This document shows positions 1 to 8,475 of a stretch of 21,127 nt of DNA, piece after piece. The stretch's first letter is position 1. Each line of letters opens with the position of its first letter. Source of the DNA: Coemansia sp. RSA 1804 (lineage: Eukaryota; Kickxellomycota; Kickxellomycetes; Kickxellales; Kickxellaceae). The DNA is taken from the NCBI GenBank assembly GCA_027578815.1, contig JANBTH010000315.1, forward strand, positions 1 through 21,127. The letters run 5' to 3'. Below the pieces are notes generated by a model, which searched no databases, was not told the origin of the DNA, and saw nothing but the letters and a program-made list of their open reading frames with translations. Position numbers and translations under genes: made by a program.

Positions 1-578
1 CCTTTGTGGACCAGAGCAGCAACAACATCAGCAATGCTTCTCTCCGCAACAGCACATACAGCAGCAACAATCTTGGTTTAGGCCACGCAGCATCGCTTAA
101 TGAAAACGATAGCCTGCCGCTTCCAGAGATGCAGAGAACGTATGAACAGGATGGAAACATCGGTGGCGGCAGCAGCAGCAGTGGTGGTGGTAGCGGAAGA
201 AGCCACCACAAGCATCGGCATAGCATCCATGGCTACTCCAACGTCGTTGGCAGCGACGTCAGCGGCAGCTATGACCCCCATGAGTCAAAGAGACACCGCC
301 GCAGCCAGCTTTACTGGGACGAGAGCAGCACGTTTCTGCTCGAGAAGCTGAAACTAACGAGGGAGCATCAGCGGGATAGTAGTCACTCCCACTCACACAA
401 CAACCATAGCTGTCACCACCGCCATCGGAGCAGCCAGCGGAGTAGGTCTTCGTACAATGACGGCTCACCATTGAGTGGGGATGCGTCGGCAGCCTCAGCA
501 ACCCAGTACCGCTATGATGAGCGGTTTGCACTGGCAATGGAACATTTGCCAATTAACAACAACCAGCCATCTTCGTAA
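1..578 (+). CDS. 3' end of a Ser/His-rich hypothetical protein (partial)
   Basis: The reading frame is open at the left edge (codons begin at base 3) and ends with TAA at 576-578, so about 191 C-terminal residues are visible and the start lies outside the window. I do not recognise the protein. The visible part is low complexity and probably disordered: Asn/Ser-rich at first, then a Gly/Ser run (near bases 165-200), a His/Lys/Arg patch, one short segment that could be helical (around YWDESSTFLLEKLKLTREH), then a dense His/Ser/Arg stretch (near bases 385-450). Such tails occur in many fungal regulators and kinases, so no function is assigned. An ATG-less start, a clean stop and an absence of stops over 576 bases support a real coding end. 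Smaller frames on either strand across it look like shadows. Confidence 0.6.
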   Translation, partial: FVDQSSNNISNASLRNSTYSSNNLGLGHAASLNENDSLPLPEMQRTYEQDGNIGGGSSSSGGGSGRSHHKHRHSIHGYSNVVGSDVSGSYDPHESKRHRRSQLYWDESSTFLLEKLKLTREHQRDSSHSHSHNNHSCHHRHRSSQRSRSSYNDGSPLSGDASAASATQYRYDERFALAMEHLPINNNQPSS

Positions 579-608
579 AAAAAGACATGCCCCGCCCCTA
601 CTTTTCAT

Positions 609-627
609 CTCTCTCTCTCTCTCTCTC
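609..627. repeat. (TC)n microsatellite
   Basis: An uninterrupted CT/TC dinucleotide run of about nine units lies 31 bases after the stop of the left-edge gene. It sits in a wider pyrimidine-rich stretch (600-665) and is probably in that gene's 3' UTR. Confidence 0.85.
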
Positions 628-789
628 CGCCTCCTTCCATCGCTTCTCTCTCCAACACCCTCTTTCCGACTAATTAAACGGGGGATGTGACTTTATCATC
701 AAAGTAAAAATAGGAGGACACACACGAGAGCTGAAGGACTAGTGGAGTGGGAGTAGGGGTGTAGTAGTGGGGGATATATGTAAAGTCTT

Positions 790-840
790 TGTATATATCA
801 ATTCCGCCATTCCACACATGCAATTTCCTCCGTGTATATA
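790..840 (+). promoter_or_regulatory. Two Pumilio/PUF-type elements in a probable 3' UTR
   Basis: The octamer TGTATATA occurs at 790-797 and again at 833-840, 212 and 255 bases after the stop codon of the left-edge gene, in the sense orientation. It matches the PUF-family consensus UGUANAUA exactly. Whether the transcript reaches this far is not known from the sequence, and AT-rich DNA can produce such octamers by chance. Confidence 0.35.
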
Positions 841-1602
841 CATGGATGTGTATGTACGTATTCATACTTTGTTCATTTACTCGCATATGTTCATTAACAT
901 CTTGAAAAAGTTGGGAAATGGTGGAATTTTTCCACCTCCATCCATATCTTGACGTATCAACTACTTCATCTGTATGTTTTTTTGCTTCATTTTTCCCATT
1001 TCATTTTTTTCAGTATTTGTCATTTTTACAGTACATGCTGGCATTTGTTGCCGTATGCCGTTGGTTCATTTCTTTCCCTTTCTGACATTTCTATATCCAA
1101 CATGTCAGATAAATGGCACTTTCCTCCATCCCGTCTCCTTGCTCCAATCCAGATTTTCTTATCTTTCTATAATGCAGACCTTGTGATATAAGCTCTTTAT
1201 GCAATTCTTTTCACACCCCTTTCGTTCTTATTCTTCGACATTTTGAAACTATTTTTACATCTTGCCGAAGAAAAACATGGAGGGGATAATAAATTACGTC
1301 AGTGCTTTTTGGTTGGCAGACCACGGAAAAAAGGACATAGTGTCCGTGAGAAGAGTGATAATGAGAAGGAGGTCACATTGTCTGGTCAGTCTTGTTTCTT
1401 GCAACTATAAAATTTTCAACATTACTACTAAATACATAAAAAAACTCAAAAATTTGCTTTCATGGTTAGTCATTGTTTTTTATTTCTGAACCACATGCCA
1501 TTTCTGGAAATTTAGTGGAAAAAAACGTGAGAAAAAAATTAAAATCTGATTGTTTGATCATGCGAGATAAAGAGAAATAAAGACAAAAGAGGGTAAATTA
1601 GA

Positions 1603-3879
1603 CTAAAGAGCCACAAAGTCGTCATCTGAGCCACCGTCATCCGACCACTCGATATCGTCAAGCATATCGTCTGTTTTCCGATGAAGAGCAGCCAGCCCCG
1701 TGAGCGTTTCCAGATAACTGTATCCGGCGGAGTCATTTGCAGCAGCGACGTCATTGCCAGCGACGCTGACCACTGGAGTGTGCGGCGCACTCTCCTTGAC
1801 AAGCGTGTTGTTGAAGACGCGGAGAAGGAAATCGAACCCGTGGACGCGGTACGAGTTGACGACGGCTGGGGAGCATGCCGTGCACATGCTATAGGCCCTG
1901 CCGACGATTGCGTGCTGCCGGAACCCAGACAGATATCCGCGGATCTGGTGCTCCGGCTCGCCAAACACGCCATCGCCGGAGCCATCGGATGCGGCGTCTT
2001 TCTGCGGGGCCGGAGCATAGCCGCCCAGCGGGTGCTGCACAATGGTTGCTAGCAGCTCAACGGCCATTCCCGACGCAATGGGAGCCAGGCCCGGCCGGGT
2101 GACCGTGCACTGCTGGTCCAGCGTTCTGTCGGTAAGCGAATCGGTCGGAGCCACCACGTCGTTGCAGAAGTAGCATCCGAGTCTCGTGTCCGAGCTGCCA
2201 GTATCCTCGAATGCGCCGGCGCTTGGATAGACGCCGTGCCTCATTGCCACAAACGTGTCAAAGCCAAGCGCTACGCAGACAACAACCTTGCGATGCAGCG
2301 CACCAAGCACGGTTGGCAGCCAGCGGCTCTCGCGGCTGTCGGTGAGCAGGAACACGACATCGTGGTTGGCAACAAGGGCCTCCAGCGTCTGGACGGCAGC
2401 GCGTGTGGAATCGACCTCTGCTGGCGACACCGAGTGGCCGGGCATCGGAATGCTTAGCTGCACGCCCTGCGCGTCAACATTAGGGAAGATACGGCGCATG
2501 CTCTCGGCAGCAGCCGCAGCCTTGGGCTTTCCGCCATCAAGACTGTCGGCGAAGTCGTACAGCGGCTGGCGCGCAGGGTTGGAGAACGACACGCGGCCAT
2601 TGTCGACAAACGTGATCTTCCGCACTCCCCACGCAAGCAGCGCTCGCGCCGTGTACGCGCCAAGAGTGCCGGCGCCAACAAGCAGGGCGCGCGTTGCAGC
2701 CATCTTGCCAAGATCAATCGATGGAGCCAAGCGCCACCGCATCAGCTGCAGGTTGAGCCCAAGCGCCGACTCCGCCAGCTGCACCGGATTCATCGTCGAT
2801 GACAGACTGACTATGCGTGGCGCCAGCTTCTGCTTCTCGTTGCGCTCCCATCCGCTCACCTGGTTCTCGGCCTTGAGCTCTGTCGCCGGTGTTATCTGGA
2901 CATCGATGACAATACTCTCGCTCTGCAGTCTGGGCGCGTCGCTCTTTTGCGTGTCTGCAGACCCTAGCGCTGCGTCGCGGAAGCACAGTACCTTGAGGCT
3001 TGTGGTCTCCGGGTGGCTGTATCTCATCCATGTCAGCAGGTTGCGCAGCGGCCATCCCGGACGTGTGGAATGGCTGCTCGGATCGATGAATCCGAGCATG
3101 ACGGAGCTGCCAACACCCGCCGCTTCTTCGACAACCGCACTGCGCCAGTCTTCGAGCGAGAACAGCGTCCACGGACTGGATGTATTCTGTTGCTGATAGA
3201 CGGCAACAAAGGCGCCGCAGCTCTGGGCACTGCTGTTCCTCGCAAACTCCACATACGCTGTGCGCAGAGCAGCCACGTCAGCACTACCTCCGGCCACAAA
3301 GTCGGCGATGTGCACAGCCGCGCCAGTCGTTGTGTCCGGTGGATCAGCCGTCACCGCAGGAAACGCAGCCCAATGGTAGAAGTGGTACTTCTTCAGATCC
3401 GCAAACGACAGCATTGCGAATGGCCACAAAAGCCCAGGCGTCCTGGTTGCCTGGCCACTACGGATAGCCTCAAGTATGCTGGCCCCGACCTCCCTGAGTA
3501 TCTCGCTCTTGTCGCTCTTTTTAAACTCCTCTATTGTGTTGGTGTTGTAGAGGAACCCGTCCACCGGGACTGCGACTCCTGGCTGCTGCTGCTGGCTGCT
3601 ACTGTCTGTCTCGCCATCCTGCTCCGCCCCAGTCTTGCTCCACGAATCCTTGCTAATACGCAGGCGCGCAGGGACTGCCAGCGTCTGCGCTGCTGCTTCT
3701 GAAGCAGAATTGGCAGTAGCACTCCGCAGCGCATGGCGCCGACCTCCGGTAAACTCCCCGCGGATAGGGGTGCGTGCCGTGCTCAGCTGCGCCGAATGCA
3801 GCTTGTGCTGAGCAAGCCCCGACCAGAATTCCGGCTCAATCGTGGACGCAAACGGTTCAAAGCGCAGAATTTCCGACAT
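1603..3879 (-). CDS. ATG7: Atg7, E1-like ubiquitin-fold-activating enzyme of autophagy
   Basis: A single intronless frame of 758 residues, from ATG at 3877-3879 to TAG at 1603-1605. Atg7 uses ATP to activate Atg8 and Atg12 and passes them to the E2s Atg3 and Atg10 in the cytosol. The N-terminal Atg7-specific domain spans about residues 1-345 (LRFEPF near the start, FLYNTNTIEEFK at 109-120). The E1 adenylation domain starts near 378 (LMRWRLAP), with the nucleotide-binding glycines at 402-407 (GAGTLG) and FVDNGRVSFSNPARQ at 424-438. The catalytic cysteine is C591 in QQCTVTRPG. Zinc-site cysteines are visible as C569/C572 and C666/C669. The tail (740-755) is acidic with one Trp, as in the Atg8-binding tail of Atg7. 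The protein is somewhat longer than the yeast (630) and human (703) forms; part of the excess is a Ser/Gln-rich linker at about 83-105. RPN1 lies 403 bp upstream on the same strand. Confidence 0.96.
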   Translation of the reverse strand: MSEILRFEPFASTIEPEFWSGLAQHKLHSAQLSTARTPIRGEFTGGRRHALRSATANSASEAAAQTLAVPARLRISKDSWSKTGAEQDGETDSSSQQQQPGVAVPVDGFLYNTNTIEEFKKSDKSEILREVGASILEAIRSGQATRTPGLLWPFAMLSFADLKKYHFYHWAAFPAVTADPPDTTTGAAVHIADFVAGGSADVAALRTAYVEFARNSSAQSCGAFVAVYQQQNTSSPWTLFSLEDWRSAVVEEAAGVGSSVMLGFIDPSSHSTRPGWPLRNLLTWMRYSHPETTSLKVLCFRDAALGSADTQKSDAPRLQSESIVIDVQITPATELKAENQVSGWERNEKQKLAPRIVSLSSTMNPVQLAESALGLNLQLMRWRLAPSIDLGKMAATRALLVGAGTLGAYTARALLAWGVRKITFVDNGRVSFSNPARQPLYDFADSLDGGKPKAAAAAESMRRIFPNVDAQGVQLSIPMPGHSVSPAEVDSTRAAVQTLEALVANHDVVFLLTDSRESRWLPTVLGALHRKVVVCVALGFDTFVAMRHGVYPSAGAFEDTGSSDTRLGCYFCNDVVAPTDSLTDRTLDQQCTVTRPGLAPIASGMAVELLATIVQHPLGGYAPAPQKDAASDGSGDGVFGEPEHQIRGYLSGFRQHAIVGRAYSMCTACSPAVVNSYRVHGFDFLLRVFNNTLVKESAPHTPVVSVAGNDVAAANDSAGYSYLETLTGLAALHRKTDDMLDDIEWSDDGGSDDDFVAL

Positions 3880-4282
3880 TGAATAACAATAGATGCTAGG
3901 GAATGGCAGTACTAGTAAACTAAAGAGGCGAAGAATGTGTGTTCAGAAAGTAAAGTGGCTATTAAAAAGAGAAATGTAAAGAAAAAAGACCAAGAGAGAG
4001 GAAACCCAAGTGAGTGCAGAATTAGCGTGCATGACATAAGTTGCCTTTCTGTATCGTATTTGGCCACATGCACAAATGCAAAGACTTTACCAACTTCGTT
4101 TTCTACTAATAGTACTGGCAAAACGCCAACAGATGTTGTCAAGTAGGACGTTTCCTCTTCTGTTTGCTAGGGGGTTAAAAAGCAGGCCATTTGAGAAGAA
4201 AAATAAGAAATAGGAAAGATGGTAAGAAATGAATAAGAAGCACAGAGACAATCTTCTAGGGCTATGTCCGGGCTGCGGAGCC
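3880..4282. promoter_or_regulatory. Spacer: RPN1 3' UTR and ATG7 promoter
   Basis: This 403-bp spacer separates two tandem minus-strand genes. It must hold the RPN1 3' end and the ATG7 promoter and leader. I see no TATA box or clear AATAAA in the sense direction and no convincing coding frame. Confidence 0.5.
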
Positions 4283-7215
4283 TTAGCTGGCATCCTTGTC
4301 CTCCTGGTAGTCAGGGTTCTGCTTCAGAATAACAAAGCCCTCCAGCACATTGGTCAACGGGATGTACTTGTCGGTTGCAAGCTCCGCCCGCTCCGAATGC
4401 GCCAGCAGAACAGGAGTCTCATGCGCCTGGAATCCCGTGATCGTCTTTGGCCGGCCAACCTGGCCCACCGCATCGACCGCCTGGCCCACCCGCACGCTTG
4501 CGCTGATGCTCTCCAGATCCTCGTTAAACGTAAGCAGGAAGCGCGGATACATTGCGCGCACAAGATAGTACAGCAAGAAGTGCGAGTCCGTGACGATCAG
4601 CTTCTCCGCGTTAATCATCGCCACAAGCGGAATAAGCAGCCCAGCAAGCGCCGTGTGCGACAGCAGTGTGCGGTCGTGGTGGTACGGGTTGATAGTCATT
4701 GTTCCCTTCCCCATATGCAGCAGCCCCTGCGCAATACGCACCACGAACAAAAGGTCGGCGTCGCGGTGGTAGTATGTCGCCAGCTGGCGGAGAAGCTGCG
4801 CCAGACGCGCGTTGTTTGTTCCTGCGCCGACAATGCCCATTGCAAAGATCGCGCTGGTCGCAACTGCCTTGTCGTTGTCGTGAGAGAACTTGTTCAGCGT
4901 GTCAAGTACGCCAACAAGCGGATTCGACGCACACACCAGCGCAATAGACAGCGGCACTGTGCGACGCACATACGGCTCGCCGTACTGCATCAGATGGTCA
5001 AAGGTGCGCAGCGACATCTCCGCCCCAATTGACTCGCCCATGGCTATAAGCCCAACTCCAAGCACTGCAAACGCCTGGGGAAGCTGGTCCTCCTTGTCGC
5101 CCATGTGCTCCGTGCACATATGCAGCATCTTCTGGATCTCCAACACATTGCCAGACCCCGAAAACGCGCACATCTGGATCATAATTGACGCCTGCTTGCT
5201 GATCGGGTGGGTGATTGCCTTGAGTGTCTCCAGTATGGCATCGTAGGTTCCCTGAGATCCAAGATACAGCAGCGCAAGCCCAAGCGCCATGAACCGAGCG
5301 TACTTGTGGTTGAGCTCCGAGTCCACGCGCTCCATCATCGCCTGCAGAATCACAGTCGACACATCGCTGTTGCCCGAGCCAATGCACACAAGTCCAGCGG
5401 ACAGTGCAGCAATCGAGGAGAGATCGATGGTAATCTCCGTATCGCTGACAACCGGCAGCAGGAGATCCAAGATGTCCTCGCGGTTGGTGCCAGCGTACGC
5501 CATGCCGATGCCGCTGATGGCTGCAAGCTTGACAATCGCCGGGTTGCTCTCCTCGGTAATATAGTCCGACAGCAGCGCCTTTGCAGAGTCGGCCTCGTCG
5601 TGCACGCTCGAGGTAAGCATGCCAATGGCTAGGATGGCTCCCGACTTGATCGAGTTGTCGTCTGTGTACAGATACTTGTCGATCTGGTTGAGCCCGACCT
5701 CAGCATCCCACAGCATAATCATTCCGAGTGATGCCGTTGCGCTGAGCATGCCCAAATCCTTGTTCTTGTAGATCCACTCGTTCCCATCCGCATTGGCGGT
5801 CATCAGCTTGTCGGTTCCGTACCCTGCATTGACAAACGCATTGACAAACGTCGACGCCAGGTTGTTTCGTGCAGAATCCAGCGTCACATCCATGTTTACG
5901 TTCTCCAAATGCGACTTGTAGATGTCCTCGGGCAGCTTGGGATCAAGAAGCTCCAGATCACGCGCAAGATTAAGATAGCTCTTTGACAGGTTGGTGTTGT
6001 TCATGCACGCCAGCAACTCGTCATCGTCCAAATCAACCAGCTCCGGCATGTGGACCTGCTGGCGGGCCATGATAAAGGCCAGCTGAGCCTTCTCCATGCG
6101 TGTGCTGCAGCTCTCCCAGTCCTCCTTGATCAGGGCTGGCTGGCCAAGCCGTATGGACAATGGCAGGCACTGCGACGGTTTCCCGAATTTGCGGTATATG
6201 GCGCGCGCGGTCTCCAGGAAACCCAGATCCGTGGGCGGAGGCAGCAGCGGAGAGCAGCTGATCATATACAAACAGACACGCTCAAACGTCTCCTTGGTAA
6301 CGTAATCGGCAATCAGCGCGTGGTGTTCCAGCTCTACAAGCAGATCAACCGCATCGGCCTCGGCGTTGTGCTTCAGGAAAAAGGGAACAACCTCCAGCGC
6401 AATCTTTAAAAGCTGTTCTGTCGATGCATCATCCCCAGCACCCTCCTCGAGCTTTTCGCTATACTCGGCTCCAATCTCCATTGCAATGTGTCTGACGTAC
6501 TCGTGTCCCCATTCAGAGGCCGCGCCGTTCTCATACCCGGCAAGAAGACGATACTTTAGACAGTCGCGCTTGTTGTCTCTGTCGTATACCATGCCAAGCA
6601 ACGACAGGATACTAGCCAAAAACTTTTTGTTCTTTTCGTCTGACCAGGTATTGTAGATGTCGATCAACGTTTCATAATGAGCTTTCATAAACTTTAGTGG
6701 CTTTGGGACTGTTGTCATTGAGCCGGTTGTGGATCGAATGATATTGCTCAGGGCCTCCAGCGCAGAATGATGAATCTCAGTTGAGGACTCCTATAGTTTA
6801 TGAGTATGCAAAAAGAGCAAAAAACAAATTAATCGTTAGAAGAAGGCTGATTGTAGAATGATAACCTAGACCAGTATTATCATCATAAAGATGCTTGCGT
6901 AAACATAGTAATACATACCTTTAGCCGCTCCACGATCATCTCCAGTTCGCCAACCAACTTCTGGTCCTCCTCCGACTACATACAGAATGCAAATAATAAA
7001 GAATAACAAATGTGAGTACATGCTATTTCGAATTAATGACTGTCTGTCTTTTTTCGTTTACAGGGGTTTCAAATACAGAAATAAATAAGAGACAATTGAA
7101 AACTTACCAACTCATCTTGCTGATCCTTGACCTTGTTTTTGGTAAGTTTCTCAGCGGCGGTTGTTGGATTGAGGACGTCTTCCTTTTTAAGCACAGGGGA
7201 CTTTTTGTCAACCAT
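4283..7215 (-). CDS. RPN1: Rpn1, 26S proteasome regulatory-particle base subunit (PSMD2), three exons
   Basis: The gene model is exon 1 7215-7108 (36 codons, ATG at 7213-7215), exon 2 6975-6919 (19 codons) and exon 3 6790-4283, giving 890 residues; human PSMD2 has 908. Both introns are phase 0 with GTAAGT...TAG (6976-7107) and GTATGT...TAG (6791-6918) ends; the second has a CTAAC branch-like site. The junctions rebuild the conserved N-terminus: QDEL|SEEDQKL, then VERLK|ESSTEIHHSALEAL, then SMTTVPKPLKFMKAHY. Rpn1 is the scaffold of the 19S base that docks ubiquitin receptors, shuttle factors and Ubp6. The body carries the alanine/glycine-rich proteasome/cyclosome repeats (for example the NREDILDLLLPVVSD region and SGSGNVLEIQKMLHMCTEH), and the C-terminus shows VRVGQAVDAVGQVGRPKTIT and the final EGFVILKQNPDY. 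The Lys/Glu-rich first exon is probably disordered. A model starting at the ATG at 6718 would lose 79 conserved residues. Confidence 0.96.
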
Positions 7216-7818
7216 AATTGGTATAGCTCGAAATCAGTAACCGAAAAAGACTTGCCGAATTTAGTAGATAGAAATAAATATGAGCGTATACCGGCAATAA
7301 TAGAAGAAAAACACAAGAGCAAGGTGGGGAGGTTATAAGCGTTTATAATTGACGATTGAAACAGAGTAGAACAGAACAGAACAGACGAACAGATATTTAG
7401 CTGCTTAATCAACGAGGAGAACAGAAGGAAGAGTTGATGGCAAAGTTCGCGAAGAGGCCAAAGCTAGTTTAAAAATGAGATGGAAGTGAAAGGAACAACG
7501 AAAGCAAGAAACATATTCGTCACCACTGGTGATCAGCCCACGCTAATCGAATGCAGATTGGATTGAATTAGCCTGTGTTGTGATTTATTCAAATCAAAAA
7601 GGGCCAATGGGCTGCAGCCAAATCATACGCACGTGATGTATTGGAAGGTGATGTGGGATTTAAGAACTGTGTTTTTACATTTCATCACCACCTTTTGGCT
7701 TTCCTTTTCGCTGTTGTGGAGTTGGAAATAAAAGAAAAGTTGTTTCGTTCTTTTTATTACACATGCATTGTCCTTCTTCAATTCACAAAACATAACAAAA
7801 GAATATTACCACCGGTAA
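7216..7818. promoter_or_regulatory. Divergent promoter region, RPN1 (-) / BET1-like (+)
   Basis: This 603-bp region separates two divergently transcribed starts. Visible elements: a CCAAT box at 7604-7608 and a CACGTG E-box at 7630-7635, both within about 215 bp of the SNARE start; GATGGCAAA at 7436-7444, one mismatch from the proteasome element GGTGGCAAA known from ascomycete yeasts; and short AACAG repeats near 7367-7391. The binding-site assignments are sequence matches only. Confidence 0.5.
7367..7391. repeat. Short AACAG tandem repeat
   Basis: Three contiguous AACAG units are followed after three bases by a fourth, in the RPN1/SNARE divergent promoter. It is a small imperfect pentanucleotide repeat of no evident function. 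Confidence 0.6.
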
Positions 7819-8326
7819 ATGTCGGCCTTTGGCAACAGCAGCGGCAACAGCAGTGGCAACAGACAACGACACGGGGCGTATGGCGATTACCAACCCTCAT
7901 CGCAATACAGAGAAGGCGCAGGACAGGAGCTTGAGGATGACCCAAACGACAAGAGCTCGCGACTAAAGGGCAAGGTGACGATGCTGAAGGAGGTAGGTAT
8001 CAGCGCCAACCGATGCAGAGAAAGAGGAGACGTTGAAGAAAAAAAGTTAAAATTGATGGAACCATTTTTCTATCATGCGGTGCGGAACGCGCGTAACCCG
8101 GGTTTATGTGTAGGTGGCGATCAACATTGGAGACGAAATCCGCGACCAGAACCAGTTCCTTACAACGATGGGACAGGACATGGAGGGAATGGGCGGACGA
8201 TTAGCACAGACGATGAAGAACTTTTACGAGATGTGGGCGCGGCAAGGGTGCGGGCCATTCTTCTATCTGACGATCTTTGCACTGTGCGTGACAGTATTCA
8301 TGTATGTCTATCTCAAGGCGCGGTAA
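7819..8326 (+). CDS. BET1: Bet1-type Qc-SNARE, two exons
   Basis: Exon 1 is 7819-7992 (58 codons), the intron is 7993-8113 (121 bp, GTAGGT...TAG), and exon 2 is 8114-8326, giving 128 residues. Splicing joins VTMLKE to VAINIGDEIRDQNQFL, restoring the SNARE helix that an unspliced reading breaks. The N-terminal 35-40 residues are Gly/Ser/Asn-rich. The SNARE motif covers about 45-105, and Gln70 in RDQN sits where the central zero-layer glutamine of Qc-SNAREs lies. A single hydrophobic C-terminal anchor (GPFFYLTIFALCVTVFMYVYL) ends in a short basic tail, so it is a tail-anchored protein facing the cytosol. Bet1 acts in ER-to-Golgi vesicle fusion with Sed5, Bos1 and Sec22. Sft1/GS15 of the Golgi is the main alternative; the N-terminal extension and length near the 142-residue yeast Bet1 favour Bet1. 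Its 3' end converges on GDH2, 149 bp away. Confidence 0.88.
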
Positions 8327-8475
8327 AGAAGCATGGCAGTGAGCATCACGAGCATTTCATAGTCAGTGTTCCTGTGATGGTGGAGCTGAACTGAGTTTAC
8401 CTGTGTTGAATTTTTATAGAGATAAAGAGAGAATGCACATAGTAGAAAGATAGAAAAGAAATTAAGAGGGCGTGT

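Larger units (their letters stand above)
579..1602. other. Convergent spacer, no gene seen
   Basis: This 1,024-bp AT-rich region lies between the stop of the left-edge gene (+) and the stop of ATG7 (-), so it should hold both 3' UTRs and their poly(A) sites. The open frames inside are short and have Phe/Ile/Tyr/Ser-rich compositions typical of non-coding AT-rich DNA. Apart from the TC repeat and two Pumilio-type motifs I see no structure, tRNA or small RNA. Confidence 0.6.

Noticed and set aside
2255..3196. 313-codon plus-strand frame opposite ATG7
   Set aside because: It is antisense to the conserved adenylation and N-terminal domains of Atg7. Its Ser/Arg/Ala-rich composition is what codon bias of the real gene produces in the opposite frame.
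4229..5032. 267-codon plus-strand frame opposite RPN1
   Set aside because: It overlaps the conserved C-terminus of Rpn1 and has a His/Arg/Gln/Val-rich antisense composition with no family resemblance.
6791..6918. Possible intronic C/D snoRNA in RPN1 intron 2 (ATGATGA box on the minus strand)
   Set aside because: No D box (CTGA) or terminal stem could be found in the intron, so a single C-box-like heptamer is not enough.
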